A DNA stretch of 64,000 nucleotides from Tricholomella constricta (GCA_013368375.1 JAACJP010000001.1:1364001-1428000), one strand, 5' to 3'; counted from the stretch's first letter, positions 36,745 through 48,175 are shown. Notes: generated from the sequence alone by a model not told the origin. Translations and numbers: made by a program.

Positions 36745-39700
36745 TCAAGGATTGGCGATCCACAACTTGCGCTTGGGTGTGGTGATAATTGATACATCTC
36801 GCCTCCCAATCTCGTCTTCGATCATCCTTTGCCTTGTATCATCGTCGATGCCGTCATCTTCGTCGTCGGCCTCTGTGCTCCGTGGACCTGCATGAGATAA
36901 TGACACGTCGTCCGTACCAGTTGCGAGGCGGTAAGGCGGCTGATGATGAACATATGGACTAATCGATGCCTCTGTGATCGAACCTGGACGCGTGGTAAGG
37001 TTTGACATATCTGGTGGTTGGAGCCTCTGTCGACTACGTATTGCAGACAGCAATGACCGCTCTGGTCGAAGGTGCCAGGCGAAGGTGAACATGATGATGT
37101 AAAAGGCGGCCGTCCAAGCCAGGAAAACTCCAAAGGCAGCCTTCGGTGCTCTCGACCACAAAGCGATCATTGTGAAAATGGACATTCCGAGGAAAGCTGC
37201 TTGTATGATGATATGCAAAATCATTTCAGGCACACACGGGAAGTCGAGACGAGGGCCTCGCGAAAGGGGTGGTGCTACGGTAGGCATTAGCCCATCGGTA
37301 GTAGCTGGCGTTGACAGCAGCTGCTCTCTCCGCACTTGAGTTAAAGCATAGTCAAGTTCACCCTGAATATACCTCTTCAGCCCCTTTCAAGAATAATTGA
37401 AATGCCTAATCACTCACGACAGCGTTCAGGCTTCTGCGGCGTTGTAACCAGTCGATATCCCGTAACCGGTCTGATGAACCCTCGGCGAAAGGAACCGCGA
37501 GCCAACCGCTAGACTTGCGGATTCGAGATGGGCGATTGACAACCTCAAACCCCCTCTTAGGGCTAGATGGGCGAATGGATTCACTGTCACTAGACATCCT
37601 GCCTTCGGGACTTCGATGCATCATAGTCGAAGGACCCCAAGAATTTGCCCGATGCCGAGGTGATGATGGAGAGGACGTGTTGTGTAAGCTGTGCGGTGCG
37701 CTCGACGATACGGGCCAATCATAAGTCTCTGTGGCTTCAGGAGATCTGACTCGCGCAGGAGTTTTTTCGCTCTCCGAGTCCTGCACAGAGGCGCGATTAC
37801 GCGTCGTGCATGCATAGAGGGCTAGAAGTGCAGGGCATATAACGTAAAGTGTCAAAAAAAATACGAGCCCGGCTATTCCATGTCCAGTCTGGAGATGTAA
37901 ACCTGAATATGAAGAGGGACTTCCAGTCGATATGGTTGAAAAAGATGTGGCTAGCCCCGCAAAGCCTAAACCATACGCAGCAAGGGCAAGCACGGCAGAC
38001 CCATAGATAATCTGTGTATGCAGGCTGATCATTTGGTACAGCGGGGAGGCCAAACGGAACAACAGGAAAGAAAGTTGGAGTATAACGAGGGATACGGGCG
38101 CCACTATTTTGTGGACTACCGATGTGTTGAAAAGATGATGTATAGTTTGGGGCGGCAGACTTGAGTTGGAAGGTGGAGGAGGGGTAGTTCCAGTCGGAGA
38201 CGGGGCAATTTTAGCGGCGCATTTGGACATATACTTCACGCGGACTCCAGCCCCGTTGGCGTCAATGCCTGTTTGCAGTCGGCCATCCCTAAAGCCAGAC
38301 CACAGGGGTGCGGATGGGGTGATTATTCCGCTGTATGCACGCAGGAGCCAAACATCTGATAGAAGGTTTCCAGAAGAATCTTGTCCACCAAAAATCTTCG
38401 AGAATCATATGAAGTAGTCATCAGCGTCGAATCTCTTTCTTTGTGTCACGAAGTTACCCACAAGAGTATCTGAAGATGCGTTGCGAGACTGGCCAACCAA
38501 TGCCGAAGGATAGGAGAAGGCTGCGGAACCCTCTCGAGGCGAAGGAAATGTCGGGTGCCCGGAGGTACCTGGATCGCCAGAAGGGAGAATCCTACTCCAA
38601 GTGCCTGTTTGAATATCCAGGACAGCCTAGAAGAGAAGTTATCAAAACCGGTCGAACAGTCAGAAAGCCTAAGACTCACGACTTCCCCATTTTCCAAACC
38701 GTCGTCATCATTCCAACTTGTTTTGTCAATTATTCCGAGAAGAAGATACACTTGAGATGTGAATGTGGATGTAAATTGGTTCGCATTTCGAACTAGGACC
38801 GGATTTGTTCTAGGGGCAGGACAGACAGCAGGAGAAGTTTCAGATCGCCGCTGGGTATCAATCACGTAGGAATCCTGCTCGGCACAGGTATCATCTGTGG
38901 TCGGTGAGCTGCAGCCACCAGTGAGTATGAGCCGATGGTTGACAATCGTCCCTGATTCATTAAACTTGGACGGAAGATGGCCTATAGTTAGGTGGTCCCA
39001 GCTTCCTTGCGAATCATTAGGAAGATTGGAAGACAATGTTCCGGAAATATTTAATCTCCACACATCTGAAAATGAGCTTGAACGAATGCCGTCGTATCCA
39101 CCGGCGATGTAGAAAGTGTTGTTCGGACCAGGGACCACAGGATCTTGGATGGGATGTGTGGAGATGTCAATTCCACCGGAAGCACCCCATCGCGGCAAAG
39201 GGCCACCAGGAGACACATTTACTTCTGACCAAAACTGATTGTTAAAATCATACTCCTTGAAACAGTCGATTAGTTCCAAAATTTATAGCAACAGTTCATC
39301 AAGCCGCACCCATACGTCTAAGAGGCCTTTTCCATCAGATCCCTTCCCGCCGATGACGACGAAGCCCTGCCGGCTGCAGGACAGAAGTTTGTAAGACCTC
39401 TGCACGGTGAAGAATATCCGAGAAGATACGCACTTGCTGGGCGCGAAATCTCCTCCAGCGATAACGGCTGTCCTTGCAGCCGGTGTGCGTTGAAGATTGG
39501 CAGGAGGCGTCGGGACAGACCATGTCAATGTCTCAAGGTTTAGTCTGGTGTGGAATTGTAGGTATGATATAATGAGGGGATGCAAAAGACACGCACAGAA
39601 AGGTTTGTGACTGAACGAGACCACTTGCAGATTCTCCTCCGAAGATGATCACAGACCGGCTTTCATTTCAGATGTCAGCAGAAAACGTCTCCCTGATTTA

Positions 39701-39905
39701 AAGTTGAATACCTGGTCTCATCATAGCCGATAGCAGCATTCTTCAAAGGAGGAGGGCGCGAGGATCCCTGGAGCAGGTTCGATAAGTTGATCCATTGTAG
39801 GGGTGGGACAGCAGTATCAGTTGAGATCGTTTGTCCGTACACGCCCAAAGTCCAAAAGAGAGTCCAGGTCGTCAAGTGAAGGACATAAAATGACTTCCTG
39901 GCCAT
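36745..39905 (-). CDS. Secreted kelch-repeat ectodomain fused to a cytochrome-b561-like multispan membrane domain
   Basis: A signal peptide (MARKSFYVLHLTTWTLFWTL) is followed by kelch-type beta-propeller blades: SVIIFGGESASGLVQSQTFL, RQGFVVIGGKGSDGKGLLDVW, TFYIAGGYDGIRSSSFSDVW, HRLILTGGCS and IFGGQDSSGNLLSDVWLLRA. After the propeller comes a membrane domain with at least three helices and spaced histidines: VVHKIVAPVSLVILQLSFLLF, MISLHTQIIYGSAVLALAAYG and LQTGHGIAGLVFFLTLYVIC. The His spacing recalls DOMON/cytochrome b561 modules. A long Ser-rich cytosolic loop follows, then two more helices (LHIIIQAAFLGMSIFTMIAL and FLAWTAAFYIIMFTFAW) and an acidic cytosolic tail. Kelch is certain; heme binding is inference. 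It shares a 396-bp divergent promoter with the ribonucleotide reductase inhibitor gene. Confidence 0.8.
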
Positions 39906-40301
39906 TCTGGCCTTGGGAGGCTGGCCCACCTGCCACGGGGTTGAAGGCTGAAGTAGGAACAGAGAAATTCCCAGCAGGCTGCGACGACTGTTCTCGCCAT
40001 GGAGCCATCAACGCCTGGCAAATCTCTGCCGAGCCACGGAACAACAGGGTCGGAAGTTGCCTCATCTTCCAACACGATGGCGATTTCCGTCCTTTCCTGT
40101 CGATTTCCAAGTACTCACAGTTGCTGGATGACCATCGTCTGACTGGGCCTAGCCTGCATCGACGGCTATTGTTCTCGACGCTGTCTTACACCAGTGTATG
40201 CATGCTGAGCTCGTTTAGGCTTCAAGCGTGACATTCGCTGCAAACAACGTCCCCATCTTGCCTCGTTAAATCCCTCCACCAAGACGTCCTCACATATCAC
40301 C
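39906..40301. promoter_or_regulatory. Divergent promoter, kelch-membrane protein and ribonucleotide reductase inhibitor
   Basis: 396 bp between two divergent start codons. Open frames here are short and lack domain support. No strong TATA or MluI cell-cycle box (ACGCGT) was noted, although the right-hand gene would be expected to respond to S phase. Confidence 0.4.
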
Positions 40302-41059
40302 ATGTCTTCATCTTTTAAGCGTGTGCTTACGGATGAGGCGCGTGAATATCTTGTTGCATCGAGTACCGCGCCCCAGAGGCAAGTCAATCACCACGATGAT
40401 GATCAGACATTTTCCTCACAGCCCTTGTGTTTATGTAGTACACCCGACGACCTGGCTGCGCGTCTTCGTTCCGTCGGATCACGCGTCAGGAAGAGTGAGT
40501 TCGCGCGTTTTATCACTAGATACACGTCTTGACGCGTCCGTCAGATGTTGCGGAAGGCTATACCTCAGCACCACCTTCCTTTATCAAGTCAAACTCCACC
40601 GGGACTATTTTTCGCTCCGCTCATGACACATTACGAGAGGTCTATTGTCCTCCCGCCCCAAACAGCACGCCCGTTGTCTCACCGAGGAAGACCAATAAGA
40701 GGAATCGCCCACAGAATGATCAAGGCTATGATTCGGATGGCGGTGTCGATGAAGACCGGGATGCCGAAAAGGGAATGTTCGATCAGGATAGTGATGAAGA
40801 TGGTATTGATATCATTTTGGGGTCTGAGGCAAAAAAATTGGCTCGTCCCATGAAGGCCTTGAGAAAGCCACGGAGGGCGATGCTGGCAACACGGTCCCTG
40901 CCGGCTGGAGAGTTTACTGTTGGTGACAACAGGTTCAATAATGACGCGACCATGAAAAGAGTTGAGGAGGAGGAGGACTGGAGTTCTGGGAACTTGACCG
41001 TCCAGGGGTTTGAAGATCAGGATCAATCTTCCGCATTTCAGCCAATGATCCTGTCCTGA
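40302..41059 (+). CDS. Dif1/Spd1-type ribonucleotide reductase inhibitor family protein
   Basis: Small intrinsically disordered regulator. The exon 1/exon 2 junction (intron 40495-40544) reconstitutes DLAARLRSVGSRVRKNVAEGY, closely matching the core of the fungal ribonucleotide reductase inhibitor family, whose members Dif1, Spd1 and Sml1 restrain or relocate the enzyme until S phase or DNA damage. Downstream are SFIKSNSTGTIFRSAHDTLREV, a basic patch (RKTNKRNRPQ), an acidic Asp-rich patch (DSDEDGIDIILG) and PMKALRKPRRAMLATRSLP, possibly nuclear targeting. It is about 235 residues. The family call rests on the RxRSVGxRVRKxVxEGY motif, which I recognise from family knowledge; no search was run. 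Confidence 0.72.
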
Positions 41060-41290
41060 TGCTTAATTGTACTTTACAGTATGCTACTTAAAAGGCAGAA
41101 TGCTGTGTAGCTATTTGTGACAGAAAGGACTCGGACGTACGTTCCAACGGCGACGAACTGACACCACGTTTTAATAGTAACAACAACTTTGCTGCAGTAA
41201 AGGCGCTAACCCGCCACACAGTGACGGATATGTACGAGCGCATAACAGAGATTTCAGCGCAACCTTCGGGCCTCCATGACGACCATATGA

Positions 41291-41864
41291 TCACATGGCA
41301 GCACATGGCTCCCTCTACGACCAGCGGAGGTATACCTTGGGGCGGAATGGGACAAGACCGCGGACATTTGGGCTTTCGGTTGTCTAGTACGCGCTCGGCA
41401 CTTAACAACAAGGGGATAGGTAAAATCTAATGTGAATCTTATAGATATTCGAACTGGTTACCTCGAAGCATTTTTTCCGCTACCAGCGAAATGCAAAATT
41501 CGGCTTGGACGAGACGGAGAACATGCTTTACCAAATGTTGCTGCATTACCCAAGAGGACGTCCGCGCTGCCCAACTGCAGGTTTTTCCGAAGGCTCCCGA
41601 GTACTTCGACACAAACTGTAAGCATTCGTCGCCGTGCGGTATTCTTGTCGATGCTCATTCATCATATTTCTCAGGCCAACTGAAGAAGAACCGTATCTTT
41701 TCAACTGGTCTATTAAGGCACGTCTTGATGAGCTGAAGGTAGTCTCCGACGAGGAAGCTACAGAGTCAGTGAACTTGATTGAACAGTGCTTACGCCTGGA
41801 TCCGGCGCACCGGTCCACGGCGGCCGAACTTCTGAACGACTGTTGGTTTAGTGGGGTGGAGTAG
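41291..41864 (+). pseudogene. Decayed C-lobe fragment of a protein kinase
   Basis: Three exon-like pieces together resemble the C-lobe of a eukaryotic protein kinase of the SRPK-like type often expanded in mushrooms. Piece 1 (41291-41386) has RPAEVYLGAEWDKTADIWAF, the APE and DxWxxG motifs of subdomains VIII and IX. Piece 2 (41445-41617) begins IFELVTSKHFFRYQRNAKFG. Piece 3 (41675-41864) ends LIEQCLRLDPAHRSTAAELL, subdomain XI. Inside piece 2 the conserved frame shifts by one base (after MLYQMLL) and shifts back at the next junction; the conserved sequence ITQEDVRAAQLQVFPKAPEY lies in the other frame. The N-lobe, the catalytic loop HRD and DFG are absent. A TGA sits directly before piece 1 (41288-41290). 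Confidence 0.65.
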
Positions 41865-41868
41865 AGAC

Positions 41869-42683
41869 GGAACCTCACAAGCATTCATGGTTTTTATTCA
41901 ATCTTCTACTCTACCTTTTCTCCCAAAGCTCTCTATTGGCCGCTGGGTTATCAGGCCCCTTCCGACTTGTTCACGGAAAGGACAGGCCTCGCCTGGCGTC
42001 CCTGCCAAAGTCCCAACTAGTCAAACACTCTGACACCTGTCTTCCGACCAATTACTGCCTCTCGCAGTGGCTCGAGTTACAGTCTGCGGCCAACAACACA
42101 CTATCTCCACCATCAACCCTAACGACTGGGAGAAGCACAGTAAAAGAGTCGCGTTGAAGGATGGACCTGCCACATATGTCTGTCTCTGGAATCTCAAACA
42201 CAGCTGACGAAGTGTTCCATGAAAATACATGTCCAAGAAACAGCTCGTCAAGCGGCACATACTCATCACCCATATGAAATACAAGTGAGATTGGAGAGCT
42301 TCGTGTCATTCAACTAACCAGTTTGGGGTCGTTTTAAGGCCCTACATAAGCTGGTGTCAAGCTCTGCGTCCTTAAGTATCTAGGCGCCGGTGATTCTCTG
42401 TGAGGGTGACGACATTAGGGGGTCTGATTGTGGCGGGGGGATGAAAGTAGGTAGAAAACTTACACATAAACAGTATGGCGCATATGACTCGTTCCAGAAT
42501 GAATATACGTTCAACGTATGATCTCAGACCAATGCCGTAAGAACTTGTATTATAGGCCCTTAGGAGTCCACGCCAGTGGCGCATTCCAAGCAACGGTAAT
42601 TTCCGGCAACTAAAAATAAAAATAAAAACAAGCGCCCAGTTTGGGCAAAGGCGTCAGGACACGTCTTCTCATCGCCGACCGTA
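41869..42683. other. 815 bp interval with no supported gene
   Basis: The minus strand has two short frames, 42309-42052 and 42593-42372. The first encodes GDEYVPLDELFLGHVFSWN and onward, which is protein-like, but I found no domain and no convincing exon chain or start. An A-rich tract (AAAAATAAAAATAAAAAC-like) lies at 42610-42630, just before the Cid2 start. The rest looks like spacer. Confidence 0.4.
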
Positions 42684-43449
42684 ATGCCGAAGCAACCCCA
42701 GCTCGGAAGTCTCGCAATACAAGCACCCCAGTCGCCGCAGGTGGTGCACATCTCTGCGTCTACATGCCACGACCTCTCGCTATTCAAAGGTGTCAAGGTC
42801 AATTCTGAGCTGACTGTACAAATGCTAACATCGAAAACTTTCAGAAATCCTCCGGGAGTACAGAAGGCTGGACGACACGATAACGATGAGGCTAAACCGA
42901 GCCAATGCAGCTATGCGGGACAATGACCGTCGAAACGATTCCACGGCAAACATACAGGACCAGGCATGTTTGAACATATGGCGGGAGCTCGTAGGTGGAT
43001 AACCAATCCTCCGTTTGTCAAGGAGCATATCATTATTGACCTCTGTCAGGCAACTGGAAGCGTCGCACAAAGCTAGTGGAATACTGTGTATTTGTTGTTG
43101 ACCAGTCTCTCAACGAGAAACGGGGAATATTGGAAGACGAAACGCAGGATGCGAAAGCAAAGCGAAAGGCGCAGGGACAAATTTACGAAGAGCAGGTGAA
43201 GGCACGTATCTCGCCTTACTGGATTCGCACAATTTAATGACTTTGGTGTGTACAGCGTACTCAGGTTCACAATGAACTCAGGGTAGAGTCCATCATCAGA
43301 AAAAGAGCTGCTGAAGGCAAGTTCACGTACACTGGCTGGATCCAGCTTGTAGTCTCATTTTTTCTGCAGCTTTCAAGTCGCGATGTCAGTTCTTTGTGCC
43401 TCCCTCGACGGATGCCGAAACTCGTGAAATATGGGACTCTGCTCAGTAG
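42684..43449 (+). CDS. Cid2/Mix23 family protein (caffeine-induced death protein 2-like)
   Basis: Member of the Cid2/Mix23 family, linked in yeast to the mitochondrial intermembrane space and protein import. The spliced protein contains LFKEILREYRRLDDTITMRL, NRANAAMRDNDR, CLNIWRELGNWKRRTKLVEY, VVDQSLNEKRGIL, QIYEEQ and, after the last introns, RTQVHNELRVESIIRKRAAE and FKSRCQFFVPPSTD. The C-terminus IWDSAQ is typical. Four introns are required; the last (43317-43369) has a GC donor, forced by frame because every nearby GT donor gives a truncated tail. Conserved cysteines occur at CLNIW, EYCVF and SRCQF. The start at 42684 gives a 35-residue N-terminus before the conserved block. Confidence 0.8.
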
Positions 43450-43716
43450 CACATCCTTAGTGATGCAAACATGGGGTTCGACAGGCAACTCTTTTGAACC
43501 CCTTTGCATTGCGCAGGCTATGATCATAGCTTAATCTAAGCTTGCAGGAGATGGCCGAAGCGCCCACAGAGCGCTCCACGAAGGAGTCGGACGACTGGGT
43601 ACTCACTATTAGCGTCGCGTATAATATAGTCCCAGACTGCACGTGATTAACTGTATGACGCCATTTCAGCGGTCCTTCCATCTCCCACTCTCACTTGCTC
43701 AGACTGCCCTCGCCCA

Positions 43717-44578
43717 ATGCGATTACTCCCAGTTCTCTGTCTTGCACCACTTGCTGTCAAAGGATTTCGCCTCCCGTGGATCTTCTCACAGGATTCTACG
43801 AATTACTGGAGGCCCGATGATGATGTCAAAGTCCCCGTCCAACTAGGTGTCATGAGCCGGTGTCCCGATGCCCTCCTATGCGAGAATGTATTCAATGAAG
43901 TATTGCGAAAGGTTTCCAATAAGATTCAACTGTCCCTAGTCTACGTGGCGAAGTAAGTTTCAGCTATATATTCTCTCTCACACGACCTCAAAGACCTGCT
44001 GATATCGTCAGGCTCGACTCTTCAGAACCAGACTTCGGCGTTAAATGCATGCACGGGCCCGAGGAATGCGCAGGAAATGTTCAGCAACTCTGCGTCGCGA
44101 AGCACGAACCGTCTTCGGTTTGGTGGGAGTTCGTCCAATGCCAGAACTACGAGGGACGCTACAAGATTGGGAATCCAGACCTTACTCTGAAGTGTGCCAA
44201 TGCCGTTGGGATGGACTGGGAGAATAGCAAATCAGGACGCTGCGCCGGGCGTGACGGAAGTGGAAAGGGCTCAGAAGGTGTGGCGTTGCTCAAGGAAAGT
44301 GTTGTCTTGGGTAAGAAGCTGGGTATCAAGTACGTGGTCCGTCCCTAGGCGACTTAACCACGTCTTATATATAACATCAGGTCAAGCTGTACGATCCTCA
44401 TCAATGGGCGTCAGATTTGCATACATGACGGTACATGGAAGAAATGCGAGGTGGGTCATCATTGTGTGTTGCTGTATCTTTGAGCATGGTAATCTGATCA
44501 CGTTCCCAGAACGGACACGCTGTAAACGATTTCGTGAGGCAAATAAACGAGGAGTACGATAAAATCAACGCGACTTGA
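43717..44578 (+). CDS. GILT-family (gamma-interferon-inducible lysosomal thiol reductase-like) secreted protein
   Basis: Thioredoxin-fold thiol reductase family found in lysosomes of animals and secreted or vacuolar in fungi. A signal peptide (MRLLPVLCLAPLAVKG) precedes VPVQLGVMSRCPDALLCENV. This fungal form shows CPDALLC (CX5C) rather than the CXXC of the animal enzymes. The signature-like region CMHGPEECAGNVQQLC and FVQCQNYEGRYKIGN follows, with KCANAVGMDWENSKSGRCA and, near the end, SCTILINGRQICIHDGTWKK. Many cysteines suggest disulfides. Four exons are needed, the last encoding NGHAVNDFVRQINEEYDK. It lies convergent to Yos1, 158 bp apart. Confidence 0.8.
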
Positions 44579-44736
44579 TCCACGATAAACGAGGTGACCG
44601 TGCTTGGTGAACGTAGTCCCACAGGTAAAAACTGCTGTTGTGTCTCCGGTGCGAACAAGTTGTACCGTGGTGTATTATGGCAAAGCTTGATATGAGAGTA
44701 GGGTAGACGTAGGCGACAAAAAGACGGGTGACAACT

Positions 44737-45140
44737 TCATCCCAGTAAAAGCTCGTATACAATGACAATGATGTTTATGCCTATCAAGGGTACTGACATT
44801 GCTCTCGTCATTAATATGGAAACACAAGGATAGTGTAGAGATACACGCACTCCGCATAAGTGTCCGTACAGCACTGATGAGGTCAATCAACCGTGCTTTG
44901 AGCCCAACTTCTCCCTGAACCGCACCATAACCATTCTGATCGTATGTTTGATGAAAACCGGCATTAGCTGTTTGTTGCTGTCCAGACACCCAGCCAACTA
45001 GAGAAGTGAGATTCAGAGATGCTCTTCAAGAAATAGGGTAACCACTAACGCCTTGCAAGAAAGCGGTCCTCGCTCAAGACCGCAATAGCATTGATTAGCA
45101 GAAGAGAGACTTTGAAGATGGTCCCCAGTAGTAGGATCAT
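44737..45140 (-). CDS. YOS1: Yos1/IER3IP1-like small ER-Golgi membrane protein
   Basis: Very small two-helix membrane protein of the Yos1/IER3IP1 family, required for vesicle transport between ER and Golgi together with Yip1 and Yif1. Read on the minus strand over three exons: MILLLGTIFKVSLLLINAIA, VLSEDRFLARLGW, then TANAGFHQTYDQNGYGAVQG, LKARLIDLISAVRTLMR and RIPLIGINIIVIVYELLLG. The order and spacing of the two hydrophobic helices, with the conserved ALxDxRFLARxGW type motif, are diagnostic. The chosen start is the only ATG before helix 1. It shares a 125-bp divergent promoter with mitochondrial L22. Confidence 0.87.
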
Positions 45141-45265
45141 TTTAAGTTGGGCAATTCAGAATGAACGCAGTGGCGAACGCGAAGAACACGTTAACGAGCT
45201 GAGATCAACGTCACAAATGCATGTGACAGTGTGACATTTGCATTCCATTTCTTCCAGCAACGGCG

Positions 45266-46258
45266 ATGCAAAGTGGTTTGCGCCATGGTGCGTCGCAAGT
45301 CTCTCTAGAACGTCTCTTGCTTAAACCTCCCTAATAGTTGGGCGCACAGTGTGCCCTTTAGTGTCGCACGCGAGCTCCTCGCGTATTCCTTTGCAATCCC
45401 GCCAGTACGCTTGTCACAGCATATCCACGGCGCCGTAAATAACTTTTTGTACAGTGCCAGTTTCCTGAACCCCTTGAACTGGGTAAAAGAGAAACTCGTT
45501 CCCTCCATTCGAGAGAAGCCGTCCCAAGAAGAGGTGGAGGCTAGCAAGAAACAGGCCGCCAAGGAGGGCAACCGAAGCGTCTTCGAAGCTACGCCGGGGC
45601 CGTTGGTTCGTCAGGCGCGCGGAAAATGGGGATTGGCAATTCCCGTTAAGAAGGGCGTCCATGTGCCTAACAAGCCCCACAAACCAAGGCCCACCGCAGT
45701 AAGTCTTCCAGGTGTCTATTTTGCGAAGAGAAACCTGACACAGTCACAAACTTCAGCACAAATACTCCACTGCCAATTTTAAAATCTCACACCGCAAGCT
45801 GAACATGCTGGGCAGGCAAATTGCGGGGAAGCCTGTCGATTATGCTATTCTGCAGATGCAATTCAGCGAGAAGCGTGCCAGCTCTCGCATTATGAATATG
45901 CTTGCCACAGCGAAAGATCATGCTGTCCGATACAAGCGCCTGAGCGAACCAAAGCTCGTCGTTGGTGCGTAATATCTCCTTGATCCGCTTCTTTGCACTA
46001 ATACTCGTTCTGTTGACAGCGGAGTCCTGGGTCTCGAAAGGTCCTAGAGGACCAAAGCGATTGGAGCCGAGGGGACGCGGTCACTTTGGAATTCGAACCC
46101 ACCCCAATTCGAAGCTAACCGTTGTCTTGAAGGAGGGGAAGACGGTGGAGGAACAAAAGAAGGAGGAACGCGCCAGGAAGATACGAAAAATCGTATCTGC
46201 TGCAGCTACGCGCGAGGACGTGCCCATACGGAACCCGTCACCAACGTGGGGCTGGTAG
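45266..46258 (+). CDS. Mitochondrial ribosomal protein L22 (uL22m)
   Basis: Large-subunit mitochondrial ribosomal protein. The conserved part reads [60 protein letters not shown] and later [40 protein letters not shown], the uL22 beta-hairpin and C-terminal strand. A basic N-terminal extension ([12 protein letters not shown] and [17 protein letters not shown]) is typical of fungal forms. The first exon is uncertain: ATG at 45266 (MQSGLRH) must be spliced to the open frame starting near 45309-45340, and several donors (including a GC type at 45294) fit. Introns near 45699-45757 and 45966-46019 are clear. It must carry a presequence, but its exact start is not fixed. Confidence 0.82.
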
Positions 46259-46434
46259 AATACTTAAATGACCCAACTTTGATCTAATATAGTAGCCTTG
46301 GTGCAGCCGTACATTCAGAGCAGCTCTGGAAATTAGCGGAGAGCAAGTTGTCCGAATTTGGGCTGCATATGTCCAAATATAGATCTGGACACGTTACTCT
46401 CGTTCGCTAGATTTGCATTTCTCATTTCGCCACA

Positions 46435-48175
46435 ATGCACTGGCGTACTCTCCCTTGTCTTTTCCTGAGCTTAGTAGCCTTTTCGCTTGCGTCTCCCAGC
46501 CAATCTTTTGAAAACACTGCTATTGTACGCACCGTCGAACTTGGGGGATCTGTCGTCCACGTCACAACCACCTACGCAATCAAGGCGACTCAGCCTGGCG
46601 CAAAGGTCTACACCATCGCTCTCGGCTTGGAAGAGAAGCAGAAGACGAGTTGGCTGGAAGTAAAGGTAAAGGGACAGCAGACACCGCTTGATGTGGTTCA
46701 CTACCCTCTGGATACGAGTCGGTATGCGCGCACAGTTCGGTTTCAATCAAACCCACAAAACTATTTCTCACTTGACGCGCTCAGGAACTTCCAACTCTTG
46801 GATGTTGCCCTCCCGGATGTCTTGTCTTTAAATTCGACGTTGAACCTCGTCCTCGAGACACTTCAAACTCATGCTACCTTCCCATGGCCAAAACAGGCAT
46901 CGCAGAAGGAGGACCAGGCACTCAAATATCAGACTGACCTATTCGTTCTGAGTCCATATCACACAGGTGTACAGCGTACCAAAGTCAAGTAAGTACTTTT
47001 CGCGAACCAGAATAGCGTGTTGACTCACGTACGCTCAAGGGCTCCCACACCGCGTGTGATTTCGTACACCACACCTGAGAACCTCCAGGACTTCACACTT
47101 GATGCCCCGGCTTCCAAACAAGGCGCGACTGTTACCTATGGGCCTTACAGCGACATTCCTACTTCTTCAAACAATAAATTTATCAAGGAGCACCAGCAGC
47201 CTATCACTGTGCATTATTTCCATGAGCAGCCGGTGCTGGAGATCTCCAAGCTCACACGCACCGCCGAGATCAGCCACTGGGGTGCCAACCTGAACATCCA
47301 GGATAATCTTGTCCTCCACAACGCTGGACCCACGTACGTATCGTTCATTTAGGTCTCACCAAGTTTCTCATTCATGCGTCACCAGTCTCAAGGGCCATTT
47401 CTCGCGCCTGGAGCACCAGTCACAGTCATACTTCAAGCGCCCCGCACCCCACGCCCTGCCCGCTCTCACGCTGCACCTTCCCCCGGGCATCCGCAACACT
47501 TATTACTACGACCTCATCGGTAACGTCTCCACCTCGCGTCTCAGGATTGCACCCGCTGCACCCAAGAATCAGCGTGCCAGTCGATACAGCGTCCTTGAGT
47601 TGCGCCCGCGCTACCCGATACTTGGGGGATGGAATTATACCTTCACCCTAGGCTGGGACGCCCCTTTGTCCGATTCCGCAGTCTACGACAGGTCGACTGG
47701 AAAGTATATCGTCGAGGTTCCCATCATGACCCCGATTCCTGGCGCTGTGGTCAACAGTGCAGAGGTCTCAATTGTCTTGCCTGAGGGCGCTACGTGAGTC
47801 GCCAATCATCCGTGTCGTAATGGCAACTGACGGGTTTGTTTTGCAGTGGCGTCGAATTCGCGCCGCCCTTCCCTGCTGTTGCCAACAGAATCTCCACACA
47901 TACGACATATCTTGATTCAATGGGCCGTCCCATGCTGACGTTTGAATATGAAAACCTGACGATCATGCATGCACAGAGTATCTTTGTATGTAACCTCCTC
48001 TCATTACTGTCAAGATGTAACGCCTTACAACGACATTACTTAGGTTTCGTACAAAGTGCCTCTCGCTGCTCATCTGAGAAAACCGTTCGTCGTGGGCGTC
48101 GCCTTCTTCAGTGTCTTCGCGCTAGCAATCGTCGGACGACGGATCAATCTGACAATACACCAAAAGACTTTGTAA
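46435..48175 (+). CDS. OST1: Oligosaccharyltransferase alpha subunit (ribophorin I)
   Basis: Subunit of the oligosaccharyltransferase complex that N-glycosylates proteins entering the ER. It has a signal peptide (MHWRTLPCLFLSLVAFSLAS), a lumenal domain with SFENTAIVRTVELGGSVVHV, VKGQQTPLDVVHYPLDTSRY, KAPTPRVISYTTPENLQDFT, LEISKLTRTAEISHWG (the family's conserved EISHWG), and YYYDLIGNVSTSRLR followed by VLELRPRYPILGGWNYTFTLGW. It ends with one membrane helix (FVVGVAFFSVFALAIVG) and a short basic cytosolic tail RRINLTIHQKTL. Five exons are needed. The start is supported by the signal peptide beginning at this ATG. Confidence 0.92.

Noticed and set aside
42052..42309. Minus-strand 85-codon frame after the kinase remnant
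   Set aside because: Reads somewhat protein-like, but I could not extend it by splicing or name a family, so it is only mentioned in the interval entry.
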